Source of the DNA: Jannaschia maritima
GTDB lineage: Bacteria > Pseudomonadota > Alphaproteobacteria > Rhodobacterales > Rhodobacteraceae
Direction: 5' to 3'
Assembly: GCF_030973515.1 (NCBI RefSeq)
Contig: NZ_JARGZA010000005.1
Span: forward strand, 1 to 64,000
DNA: 64,000 nucleotides
Shown: positions 26,930-34,576 of the stretch, in pieces
Numbering within the stretch: position 1 is the first letter of the stretch
How the letters are laid out: the number at the start of each line of letters is the position of its first letter
Notes under the pieces: generated by a model
Databases searched by the model: none
Told to the model about the DNA's origin: nothing
What the model saw: the letters and a program-made list of their open reading frames with translations, nothing else
Made by a program: the position numbers and the translations under genes

Positions 26930-26958
26930 GTGTTAGACCCGGCCCGGATGTCACGCAA
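26930..26958 (-). promoter_or_regulatory. Candidate znuA promoter
   Basis: On the minus strand TTGCGT (26958-26953) and TAACAC (26935-26930) are 17 bases apart and could be the -35 and -10 boxes. Transcription would then begin within a few bases of the znuA ATG at 26921, giving a leaderless or nearly leaderless mRNA. The -35 box is inside the zur reading frame. Match to consensus is partial. Confidence 0.4.
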
Positions 26959-27436
26959 GCCCCCCCACGATCCCGCCTTCGCCGCGCACGACCACGCCGC
27001 CTGCATCGCCGACGCCATCGCCGCCGCCGAACGACGCTGCGCGGAGGCCGGGCTGCGGCTGACCCCCATCCGCCGCCGCGTGCTGGAGTTGCTGTTGCGC
27101 GAACACCGTGCGATGGGCGCCTACGACGTGCTGGACCGCCTGCGGGAGGAAGGGCTGGGCTCGCAGCCGCCCACCGCCTACCGCGCGCTGGACTTCCTCG
27201 TGGCACATGGCTTCGCGCACCGGGTGGAGCGTCTGAACGCCTTCGTCGCCTGCGCGCGTCCGGGCCTCGCCCACAGCCCCGCCTTTCTGATCTGCCGCGC
27301 CTGCGACCAAGTGGCCGAAGCGGATGCGGGCACGGTGGGCGACCTGCTGGACGGCGGCCCCCCGGGCTTCGCGGCGGACAGCGCGGTGGTGGAGGTGGCG
27401 GGCCTGTGCCGCGACTGCCGGGAGGGCGGAGGATGA
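26948..27436 (+). CDS. zur: Zinc uptake regulator Zur (Fur family)
   Basis: A 162-aa metal-dependent repressor. The N-terminal winged helix contains AGLRLTPIRRRVLELLL and PPTAYRALDFLV. The C-terminal dimer/metal region has two CxxC pairs, CRAC and CRDC, as in the structural zinc site of Zur. The ATG at 26948 is used; an in-frame GTG six codons earlier (26930) is possible and would leave only 8 bases to znuA. It is first in a zur-znuC-znuB operon and overlaps znuC by ATGA. Confidence 0.9.
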   Translation: MSRKPPHDPAFAAHDHAACIADAIAAAERRCAEAGLRLTPIRRRVLELLLREHRAMGAYDVLDRLREEGLGSQPPTAYRALDFLVAHGFAHRVERLNAFVACARPGLAHSPAFLICRACDQVAEADAGTVGDLLDGGPPGFAADSAVVEVAGLCRDCREGGG

Positions 27437-28170
27437 GCGCGTTGATCGAGGCGGACGGCCTGGGGGTCAGCCTGGGCGGCCAGAGCGTGCTACGGGACGT
27501 GTCGCTGTCCGTCGCCCCCGGCGAGATCGTGACGGTCGTCGGACCCAACGGATCGGGCAAGTCCACCCTGGTGCGCTGTCTGATCGGGGGCCTGCCCGCC
27601 GGGACGGGGGCGGTGCGCCGGGCGGTCGGGTTGCGGCTGGGCTACGTGCCCCAGCGCTTGGCCGTGGCCGCGACGCTGCCGATGACGGTCGCGCGGTTCC
27701 TGTCCCTGCCCCGCCGGGCGTCCCGGGCGGACGTGGCGACGGCGCTGGAACGGACCGGCGCCGACGGCCTGCAGCGCCGCCAGATGGACGACCTGTCGGG
27801 CGGACAGCGACAGCGGGTCGCCCTGGCGCGCGCCCTGCTGAACCAACCGGACCTCCTGGTCCTCGACGAGCCCACCACCGGCCTGGACCAGCCCGGTGCG
27901 GCGGACTTCTATCGCCTGATCGAACGGCTGCGCGACGACACGGGCTGCGCTGTGCTGATGGTCAGCCACGACCTGCACGTCGTGATGGCGGCCAGCGACC
28001 GGGTGATCTGCCTGAACGGCCACGTCTGCTGCGAAGGGCGCCCCGCCCAGGTCGCGGAGGCACCCGCCTATCGCGCGCTGTTCGGGACCGGCACGGGGGG
28101 GGCGCTGGCGCTCTATCGGCACGAGCACGACCACGCGCATCACGACCACGACCACGGAACCGCGGCTTGA
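27433..28170 (+). CDS. znuC: Zinc ABC transporter ATPase ZnuC
   Basis: A 245-aa ABC ATPase: Walker A VGPNGSGKST (36-45), signature LSGGQRQRVALARALL, Walker B LLVLDEPTTGLD and the switch histidine in MVSHDLHVVM. The C terminus ends in a His-rich tail (YRHEHDHAHHDHDHG) that could bind zinc, a feature known in some ZnuC proteins. Overlaps zur by ATGA and znuB by TTGA, so the three are translated together. Confidence 0.94.
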   Translation: MSALIEADGLGVSLGGQSVLRDVSLSVAPGEIVTVVGPNGSGKSTLVRCLIGGLPAGTGAVRRAVGLRLGYVPQRLAVAATLPMTVARFLSLPRRASRADVATALERTGADGLQRRQMDDLSGGQRQRVALARALLNQPDLLVLDEPTTGLDQPGAADFYRLIERLRDDTGCAVLMVSHDLHVVMAASDRVICLNGHVCCEGRPAQVAEAPAYRALFGTGTGGALALYRHEHDHAHHDHDHGTAA

Positions 28171-28949
28171 CCCTCCTCGACGATTTCCTGGCGCGCGCCG
28201 TGCTGGCCGGATCGGGCGCCGCCCTGGCCGCGGCGCCGCTGGGCTGCATGGCGATCTGGCGGCGCATGGCGTTCTTCTCGGACGCGACGGCGCATGCCGC
28301 GCTGCTGGGCGTGGCCCTGGCGATCGCCGTGGACGTGCCGGTCGCCCTGGGGATCCTGGCCGCCGCCCTCGCGATGGCGGTGCTGACCGCCGCCCTGTCA
28401 GAACGTGCGCGCAGCGCCGACACCATCCTGGCGGTGCTGGCCCATTCCGGCCTCGCCATCGGGCTGCTCGCAGTCGCGACCCTGCCGGGGCGCAGCATCG
28501 ACCTCCATGCCTTCCTGTTCGGCGACCTGCTGGCGGTGTCGCGGGCGGACGTGGGCGTGGTCTGGCTGGGGGCCGCCGCCGTCCTGGCGGCGCTGGCATG
28601 GCGCTGGCAGGCGCTTCTGACCACGACGCTGGACCCCGATCTGGCCGCCGCCGCGGGCTACGACCCCCGGCGGGAGCGGCTGATCCTGTCGGTCACGCTG
28701 GCCATCGTGGTGGCGGTGGCAATCAAGGTGGTGGGCGCGCTGTTGATCGCGGCGCTCCTGGTCATCCCCGCCGCCGCCGCGCGGCCCTTCGCGGACACGC
28801 CGGAGCGGATGGTCGGCATCGCCGCCCTGCTGGGTCAGGCCGCGACGCTGGGGGGACTGACGCTGAGCTGGCGGTTCGACCTGCCCGCGGGCCCGGCCAT
28901 CGTGGCGGTCGCGGCGGCGGCGTTCGCCCTGTCCGCCCTGCGGCGCTAG
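28167..28949 (+). CDS. znuB: Zinc ABC transporter permease ZnuB
   Basis: A 260-aa inner-membrane protein with about seven to eight helices of the ABC-3 metal permease family. Marks include FFSDATAHAALLGVAL and the cytoplasmic block around KVVGALLIAALLVIPAAAAR. The start is TTG at 28167 in a TTGA overlap with the znuC stop; no ATG gives a full first helix. Its TAG stop shares the bases CTAG with the TAG of the convergent gene ending at 28946. Confidence 0.93.
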   Translation: MTLLDDFLARAVLAGSGAALAAAPLGCMAIWRRMAFFSDATAHAALLGVALAIAVDVPVALGILAAALAMAVLTAALSERARSADTILAVLAHSGLAIGLLAVATLPGRSIDLHAFLFGDLLAVSRADVGVVWLGAAAVLAALAWRWQALLTTTLDPDLAAAAGYDPRRERLILSVTLAIVVAVAIKVVGALLIAALLVIPAAAARPFADTPERMVGIAALLGQAATLGGLTLSWRFDLPAGPAIVAVAAAAFALSALRR

Positions 28950-29548
28950 GGACGCAGCAGGCGCTGCACGGCGCGGGCCTGGCGGCCCGGCATCGCGCGA
29001 AGCGCCTGGGCTTGGTCGCGCGGCGCGCTGCCCTTCAACGCCAGGGCCACGATCGCGGGATGCTCCGCGGTTAGGCCCCCGCCCAGCTTCGCCGCCTGCA
29101 CCAGGTTCGCGATCGAGGCGGGCGCCTTCAGCACGGGCCTGGGCACGGACGGGGGGGTCGCGGCGCGCGGGGCGGGTGCGGGATCGGGCGCGGCCGGACG
29201 TGGCGCGGGCGCCGGGTCGGCCAGGGGCGGGGCTTTGAAGATGCGCCGCTCCGCCTTGTGGCGGAAGGTGGGCGGCGGGTCCGACGGCGCCGGGGCGTCG
29301 GCCGACGCGGATGTCGGCGCGGGCGCGGGGCGGGGCGACGCCCTGTGCCCCGTCTCGACCCGGCGGATCAGCTCGGCGGCCATGGCCCGCAGCTTGTCGG
29401 GACTGTCGGCGCCCAAGTCCTTCGGGTCGCCGCGGTTCTCCAGCAGGGCGAGCAGGCGACGGGCCTCCGCGTGCGGATCCTCGGGCGTGGCGACGGCGGC
29501 GGCGGCGGGGGGCGCGGCGGCCCTGCGATGCTTGAACTTGGGGATCAT
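28946..29548 (-). CDS. Hypothetical Pro/Ala-rich protein next to fliP
   Basis: A 200-aa protein of no family that I recognise. The first 60 residues are basic, then helical (EARRLLALLENRG, KLRAMAAELIRRVE). Residues 70-145 are a low-complexity Pro/Ala linker. The end is a short helical part, IANLVQAAKLGGGLTAEH then RQARAVQRLLRP. No signal peptide. ATG 29548 is preceded by GGAAGGG; another ATG five codons earlier is possible. It begins 20 bases after the fliP stop, so it is probably the last gene of the fliF-fliH-fliN-fliP operon. Confidence 0.7.
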   Translation of the reverse strand: MIPKFKHRRAAAPPAAAAVATPEDPHAEARRLLALLENRGDPKDLGADSPDKLRAMAAELIRRVETGHRASPRPAPAPTSASADAPAPSDPPPTFRHKAERRIFKAPPLADPAPAPRPAAPDPAPAPRAATPPSVPRPVLKAPASIANLVQAAKLGGGLTAEHPAIVALALKGSAPRDQAQALRAMPGRQARAVQRLLRP

Positions 29549-29568
29549 GCGATGCCCTTCCATGGGGT

Positions 29569-30294
29569 TCAATGGTATCCGGCGACGAGCGCGCCCGCGA
29601 TCAGGGCCCAACCGTCGACCGCGACGAAGAAGGCCAGTTTGAAGGGCAGCGACACGATGGCGGGCGGCACCATCATCATGCCCATCGACATCAGGACGGC
29701 GGCCACGACCATGTCGATGATCAGGAACGGCATGAAGACCAGAAACCCGATCTGGAAGGCGCGCGCGATCTCGGACAGCATGAAGGACGGGATCAGCACG
29801 GACAGCGCGCCCGGCTCCGCGTCGGGGCGGAGATCCGAGAGGTGCGCGAAGGTGTCCGGATCGACCCGGCCCTCCATGAAGGCGCGGAACGGGGCGATCG
29901 CGCGGGGCACGGCGTCCGCCATCTCCATCGCGCCCTGGGTCCAGGGACGGATGCCGTCCTCCCAGGCGATCGTCGCCACGGGCTCCATCACGAAGTAGGT
30001 CAGGAACAGCGCCAGGCTGACGATCAGCATGTTGGGCGGCGCGGCCTGCAGCCCGATGGCCTGGCGCAGGATCGACAGCACCGTGACCACGAACGGAAAG
30101 CAGGTGACGGTGACCGCGATCCCCGGCGCGAGGCTGAGGACGGTCAGCAGCGCGATCAGCTGCACGGAGGTCAGCGACAGCGAATCGCTCCCCAGAAGCC
30201 CCGCGATGCCCGCCACCGCGTCCTGCGCCGCGGCCGGGACGGCCGACAGCACGAGGACCGCCAGCGCGGCGGGCAGGGCGGGGCGGGGGGTCAC
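29569..30294 (-). CDS. fliP: Flagellar export gate protein FliP
   Basis: A 241-aa inner-membrane component of the flagellar type III export gate (FliP-FliQ-FliR). It has a cleavable signal (AALAVLVLSAVPAAA) and four helices; typical blocks are QLIALLTVLSLAPG, FPFVVTVLSILRQAIG, PSFMLSEIARAFQIGF and VLMSMGMMMVPPA. The start is GTG at 30294, overlapping fliN as GTGA. fliQ and fliR are found elsewhere in the window; fliO is not seen. Confidence 0.95.
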   Translation of the reverse strand: MTPRPALPAALAVLVLSAVPAAAQDAVAGIAGLLGSDSLSLTSVQLIALLTVLSLAPGIAVTVTCFPFVVTVLSILRQAIGLQAAPPNMLIVSLALFLTYFVMEPVATIAWEDGIRPWTQGAMEMADAVPRAIAPFRAFMEGRVDPDTFAHLSDLRPDAEPGALSVLIPSFMLSEIARAFQIGFLVFMPFLIIDMVVAAVLMSMGMMMVPPAIVSLPFKLAFFVAVDGWALIAGALVAGYH

Positions 30295-30581
30295 AGGGCG
30301 TTGTCCAAGTCGGTGATCTCGGTCAGGCGCACGGCCAGGCGGCCCGGCTCCTCGCCCTCCGCCTCCTCCAGGGTGCCGCGCGCGATCAGGCGGTCGCCCG
30401 CGAAGATCTCCACCGGCTCGTCGGCGGACCGGTCCAGCGTCAGGATCGCGTCGGGCCGCAGGCGCAGCAGTTCCGCCACCGTCGGGCGCGCGCGCCCGAC
30501 CGAAACGGTCACCTCCACGGGAACGCGGCCGAAGGGCGCGCGGTCGGCATCCTTGGCGTCGGGGATCGTCATGTCATTCAT
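30291..30581 (-). CDS. fliN: Flagellar motor switch protein FliN
   Basis: A 96-aa C-ring protein with the SpoA fold: VPVEVTVSVGRARPTVAELLRL then ILTLDRSADEPVEIFAGDRLIARG. It lacks the longer N-terminal arm of enterobacterial FliN. It overlaps fliH by 8 bases and fliP by 4. fliM and fliG, its partners in the rotor, are not in the window. Confidence 0.92.
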   Translation of the reverse strand: MNDMTIPDAKDADRAPFGRVPVEVTVSVGRARPTVAELLRLRPDAILTLDRSADEPVEIFAGDRLIARGTLEEAEGEEPGRLAVRLTEITDLDNAL

Positions 30582-31173
30582 CGTCGGGGCTCCCGTCTGG
30601 CTTGCGGTTGTCGGCGCGCAGCCCTTCGAAGGCGGCGTCCATGGCGTCGAGCAGGCGGGTCAGATCGACCTCCCGCTCCTGGTCCGCGCCGGTCAGCAGG
30701 GCCTGCATCGGCTCCAGCGCGGGGTCGCCGATCAGCTTCACCGCGGCCCCGTCGGACGGCGCGGCGTCCAGGATCGCGCGCAGGGGCGCCACGGCGTCGG
30801 CGGCGACGCTGATGCGCAGCACGCGGCCCTCGGCGTCCTGCATCATCGCCTGCGCCTCCTCGACCACGAGAGGCAGGAACCCGCGTTCGGCGGCGCGCGG
30901 CAGGACCTTGTCGAACACCTCCGCCAGCACCCCCTCGACCTGCGACAGGCACAGGGCCATCGCGGCGCGCTGGGTGTGGGCCAGCGTTTCCAGCCGGGCG
31001 GCGGCGCGGATGCCGATCCGGAGGTCGTCCTCCCGGATGCGGGCGGCGGCGTCGTCCCACCCCTGCCTGTAGCCTTCGTCGAAGCCCCTGTCTGGCGGGG
31101 CCGCGGGTTCCGCGGCGGGGGGCGGGGCGGGCGCGGCCTTCGGGCGCGGCGCGGCGAAGTCCTCGAGGATCAT
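30574..31173 (-). CDS. fliH: FliH-like flagellar export ATPase regulator
   Basis: A 199-aa cytoplasmic protein. After a Pro/Ala-rich N terminus it has FDEGYRQGWDDA, the FliH motif with spaced glycines, then a long helix and a C-terminal domain. It should bind the ATPase FliI and place it at the export gate. It lies one base from the fliF stop and overlaps fliN. Sequence conservation of FliH is low; position supports the call. Confidence 0.85.
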   Translation of the reverse strand: MILEDFAAPRPKAAPAPPPAAEPAAPPDRGFDEGYRQGWDDAAARIREDDLRIGIRAAARLETLAHTQRAAMALCLSQVEGVLAEVFDKVLPRAAERGFLPLVVEEAQAMMQDAEGRVLRISVAADAVAPLRAILDAAPSDGAAVKLIGDPALEPMQALLTGADQEREVDLTRLLDAMDAAFEGLRADNRKPDGSPDDE

Positions 31174-31174
31174 G

Positions 31175-32857
31175 TCAGGTCGTCTCCTCCGCCGGGGCGT
31201 CTTCCTCGATCCAGCCGCGCAGGACCTCCACCGTCTCGTCGCGACGCTCGGCGATCAGGCTGCGCAGCCGTTCGACCGGATCCTCCTCCGCGCCGCCGGA
31301 CGCGGGCCCGGACCCGCCGCCGCCCAGCGCGGGCAGGTCGTCCAACGACGGCAGGCCCCCGTCGTCGAGGTCGGGCAGATCCGGCAGGATCGGCAGGCCG
31401 TTGGCGTCCCTCTCGGGCGGGGCGGCCAAAGCGGGCGCCGCACCGGCCCCGATCCCGCCCGCGGCACCCGGGGCCGGCAGCGCGCCGGAGGCGTCGGATC
31501 CGGCGGGGGCGGACGCCCCCCGGCGGTCCAGCAGGGGACGCACCACGAAGGCCATCAGGGCGACCAGGCCCATCAGGATCGCGGCCACCGTCGCCAGGCG
31601 GACCATCTGCGCGCCGGTCAGCCAGGGCGCGGTGGCCCCGCCCTCGATGGCGACTGCGTTGTCCTGGAACTGCAGCGACCGCACGGTGACGACGTCGCCC
31701 CGCCCTTCGCGGAAGCCCACGGCGGACTGCACGAGGTCGCGGATCGCGTCCAGCTCCTCCTGCGGGCGGGGCTGCCAGGCTTCCGCGCCCGCCGAATCGG
31801 GGGCCGTGACGCCGTCGACCATGACGGCGACGGTGATGCGCTCGACCGCGCCCGCCCCGCGCGTCACCTGACGCTCGCGTTCGGACACCTCGTAGTTCAC
31901 GCGCTCGCGCGATCCCGACGCGTTGCTGCGCGATTCGGACCCGCCGCCCGCGTCGCCGTCGGGCAGGTTGGAGGCCACGGTGACCCCCTGCCCCGCCGCG
32001 CCCACGTCCGAGGACGTGCTCTCCTCCGTATCGACGGAAATGATGACGCGGCTGTCGGGGTCGAGCGTGCGCTCGCGCAGCTGCTCGATGTCGGTCGTCG
32101 TTTCTAGGCTGATCTCGGCCACGAATCGGTCGGCGCCGACGCGCGCGGTCAGCAGGCGGTCCACCGCGGCGCGCATCTCGGCCAGGCGCTCGCCCCGGGC
32201 GGCCCCGTCGCGGGTGCCGGCGTCGCGCGACACGACGCGGCCCGTGCGGCTGTCCACGACGGACACCGAATCGGGGTCGAGACCCCGCACCGCGCCCGCG
32301 ACCAGGGACTGCACGGCCTCCGCCAAGTCGGCGGGCACGGCACCCGTCTTCATGCGCAAGGTGGCCGACGCGGTCGCGCCCTCGTCGCGCGAGAACGGGG
32401 ACCGACCCGGCGCGGCGATGTGAACGCGCGCGGCCTCCACCCCCCGTCCGGCCAGGATCGTGCGGGCCAGCTCGCCTTCGCGGGCACGCCAGTACGCGGC
32501 ATCGAACATCTGGCTGGTGGTGCCGAAGCCCGACAGTCCGTCCAGGATCTCGTAGCCCGCGCCGTCCGCGCCGGGCAGCCCCTCGCCCGCCAGGTCCAGG
32601 CGCAGGCGGTCGCGCTGGCCCCCGTCGACGTAGATCGAATCGCCCCGCACGTCGTAGGACACGCCCCGCGTCTCCAGCTCCGTGACGATGCGGCCCGCGA
32701 CGGCCGGATCGAGCCGGGCGAACAGAAGCTCCAGGGTGGGGGCGGCGGCCATGCGGCCCAGCAGAAGGATGGCGGCGAAGGTGCCCGCGACGGCGCCCGC
32801 CAGGATGGCCAGGCGAAGGTAGTCCCCACGGTTCCAGTACTCGACGATGGTCTGCAC
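31175..32857 (-). CDS. fliF: Flagellar MS-ring protein FliF
   Basis: A 560-aa ring protein of the inner membrane. Two membrane helices bracket the periplasmic part: LRLAILAGAVAGTFAAILLL (about 14-33) and VRLATVAAILMGLVALMAFV near residue 420. The YscJ/FliF ring domains include VSYDVRGDSIYVD and FSRDEGATASATLRM. The cytoplasmic tail EDPVERLRSLIAERRDETV would bind FliG. The start is GTG 32857 (MQTIVEYWNRGDY). It opens the fliF-fliH-fliN-fliP operon and is divergent from fliL. Confidence 0.94.
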   Translation of the reverse strand: MQTIVEYWNRGDYLRLAILAGAVAGTFAAILLLGRMAAAPTLELLFARLDPAVAGRIVTELETRGVSYDVRGDSIYVDGGQRDRLRLDLAGEGLPGADGAGYEILDGLSGFGTTSQMFDAAYWRAREGELARTILAGRGVEAARVHIAAPGRSPFSRDEGATASATLRMKTGAVPADLAEAVQSLVAGAVRGLDPDSVSVVDSRTGRVVSRDAGTRDGAARGERLAEMRAAVDRLLTARVGADRFVAEISLETTTDIEQLRERTLDPDSRVIISVDTEESTSSDVGAAGQGVTVASNLPDGDAGGGSESRSNASGSRERVNYEVSERERQVTRGAGAVERITVAVMVDGVTAPDSAGAEAWQPRPQEELDAIRDLVQSAVGFREGRGDVVTVRSLQFQDNAVAIEGGATAPWLTGAQMVRLATVAAILMGLVALMAFVVRPLLDRRGASAPAGSDASGALPAPGAAGGIGAGAAPALAAPPERDANGLPILPDLPDLDDGGLPSLDDLPALGGGGSGPASGGAEEDPVERLRSLIAERRDETVEVLRGWIEEDAPAEETT

Positions 32858-32922
32858 GATTCTCGCGCCCTTCCTGTCAGGGGGCCGTTCTGACCCACCC
32901 GAAGGCTTGAACCGCAAAGGCA

Positions 32923-32937
32923 TTAACAATCGGTTAG
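32923..32937. promoter_or_regulatory. CtrA-like box between fliF and fliL
   Basis: TTAA-CAATCGG-TTAG is one base off the CtrA consensus TTAA-N7-TTAA. It lies in the 123-bp gap between the divergent fliF and fliL starts, 43 bases before fliL. CtrA controls flagellar genes in many alphaproteobacteria. The second half-site is imperfect, so binding needs proof. Confidence 0.5.
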
Positions 32938-32980
32938 GCACCCTTCGGTAGGGATCGACCATCGAATTGGAGAATCCCCC

Positions 32981-33556
32981 GTGGCCGACGACGCCCCCGA
33001 CACAGCACCCGACGACGACGCCGACGGCGCGCCGAAGAAGAAGGGCAAGCCCGTCCTCCTGATCGGCGCGGTCGTGGCCGCCCTGGGCGGCGGGGGCGCG
33101 TTCTACGCGGGCTATGCCGGGCTGCTCGCGGGCCTGATCGGCGGGGGCGGCGAGCATGCCGCCGTGGAGGACGCGACCGACGTGGAGCATGTCCGCGCCG
33201 ACGACGCGGCGCACGGCGAGGCGGCGGTCGACGCGGCCCATGCGGCGCCCACCGGCACGGCGGCCTTCCTTACCCTGCCGCCCCTGTCGGTGTCCATCGG
33301 CACGGGCGGGCGCGACCGCACCCTGCGCATGCAGGCCGTGCTGGAGGTGGACGAGGGCCGGACCGGCGACGTCCAGACCCTCGGGCCCCGCATCCAGGAC
33401 ACGCTGCTGACCTATCTGCGCGCCGTCGGCACCGACGTGATCGAGGACCCGAACGCCCTGCTGCAGGTGCGGTCCCAGATGCTGCGGCGCGCTCGCATGA
33501 TCGCGGGGGACGCCGCCGTGCGCGACCTGCTCGTAACCGACTTCGTTCTGAATTGA
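32981..33556 (+). CDS. fliL: Flagellar basal-body protein FliL
   Basis: A 191-aa protein with a short cytoplasmic N terminus, one membrane helix (PVLLIGAVVAALGGGGAFY, about 24-43), an acidic linker and a periplasmic FliL domain: TLPPLSVSIG, RTLRMQAVLEVDEG and LRAVGTDVIEDPNALLQVRSQML. FliL rings surround the stator. The start is GTG 32981 with GGAGA eight bases upstream. A shorter FliL-like paralogue is at 41863-42333. Confidence 0.92.
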   Translation: MADDAPDTAPDDDADGAPKKKGKPVLLIGAVVAALGGGGAFYAGYAGLLAGLIGGGGEHAAVEDATDVEHVRADDAAHGEAAVDAAHAAPTGTAAFLTLPPLSVSIGTGGRDRTLRMQAVLEVDEGRTGDVQTLGPRIQDTLLTYLRAVGTDVIEDPNALLQVRSQMLRRARMIAGDAAVRDLLVTDFVLN

Positions 33557-33569
33557 GGGGCACCCGACC

Positions 33570-33983
33570 ATGGAGATGATCTCCGACGTCCTTCTGGTGG
33601 TGGGGGCCTTCGCCCTCGCGGCCTATTGCTGGACCCTGTCGCAGCGCCTGCGCGCGCTGGGGCGCTCCGACGCCGGGCTGGGGGCCACGATCGCCACCCT
33701 GTCCGAGCAGGTGGAGACGCTGTCCAAGACCGCCTCCTCGGCGACCCACGACGCGGAGGAGGCGGCCCGCCGCCTCGCCCGTCTGGTCGAGGAGGCGGAG
33801 CGCCGCGAAGGCGACCTGTCCGTCGTGCTGGCCGGGCTGACCGATCTGGATGACCTGGCCGAATCGGCCCAGTCCGCGCGCCGGTCGGGGGGCGCCGTGC
33901 CCGCCGACCCCGCGGGCGACGCGCCGCCCCCGCCCGCGCCCGCCCTGTTCCAGAGCCGCCGCCAAGCGCCGGTGGCGTCGTGA
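33570..33983 (+). CDS. Membrane-anchored coiled-coil protein (PflI/DUF6468-like?)
   Basis: A 137-aa protein. One N-terminal membrane helix (ISDVLLVVGAFALAAYCWTL) is followed by a heptad-rich coiled coil (about 30-90, TIATLSEQVETLSKTASSA and EEAARRLARLVEEAERREG) and a Pro-rich tail. The same shape and position, between fliL and motor genes, is found in Caulobacter PflI, a flagellar positioning protein; I recall this without being able to align it. It overlaps the motE-like gene by GTGA. Confidence 0.7.
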   Translation: MEMISDVLLVVGAFALAAYCWTLSQRLRALGRSDAGLGATIATLSEQVETLSKTASSATHDAEEAARRLARLVEEAERREGDLSVVLAGLTDLDDLAESAQSARRSGGAVPADPAGDAPPPPAPALFQSRRQAPVAS

Positions 33984-34576
33984 AGGGGCTGTTGGGACGC
34001 ATCGCGCTGACCGGCATCGCCTCGGCGCTGCTCCTGTCGGGCACCATGCGGCTGGTGTCGGCGAACCTGGCCATCCCCGACCACGGCACCGCGCGCGCCG
34101 CGGAGGTCGTGCACGGCGAGCCCGCCGACGCGGCCGGGACCCCGACCCCCGCCGCCCTGGACGAGATCGAGGTCCTCCTGCGTGACATCGCCCGCCGGGA
34201 CGAGGAACTGACCGCCCGTGCCGCCGCGCTCGAGCTGCGCGAGCGCGACATGGGCATCGCCCGCGCCGAGCTGGAGCGAACGCTGGACGAACTGACCGCC
34301 GCCGAGGCCGCGCTGGAGGCCCGCATGTTCGCCTCCGCCGAGGCATCGGAGAACGACCTGGGCCGCCTGACGGCCATCTACGAGAGCATGAAGCCCAAGG
34401 ACGCCGCCGCCCTGTTCGAGGCGATGGAGCCCGGCTTCGCCGCCGGCTTCCTGGGCCGCATGGACGCCGACGTCGCCGCGGAGGTGTTCAGCAACATGCC
34501 CCCCCTCGCGGCCTATGCCGTCAGCGCGACCATCGCCGGACGGAACGCCGACGCCGCACGGGAGGCACCGCGATGA
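33980..34576 (+). CDS. MotE/MgtE_N-like flagellar chaperone
   Basis: A 198-aa protein: signal or anchor helix (IALTGIASALLLSGTMRLV), a long coiled coil (about 65-120), then an MgtE N-terminal-like part with IYESMKPKDAAALFEAMEP and FLGRMDADVAAEVFSNM. This is the MotE layout; in rhizobia MotE helps the periplasmic protein MotC at the motor. The start is GTG 33980. It overlaps the preceding gene by four bases and motA by ATGA. Confidence 0.8.
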   Translation: MKGLLGRIALTGIASALLLSGTMRLVSANLAIPDHGTARAAEVVHGEPADAAGTPTPAALDEIEVLLRDIARRDEELTARAAALELRERDMGIARAELERTLDELTAAEAALEARMFASAEASENDLGRLTAIYESMKPKDAAALFEAMEPGFAAGFLGRMDADVAAEVFSNMPPLAAYAVSATIAGRNADAAREAPR

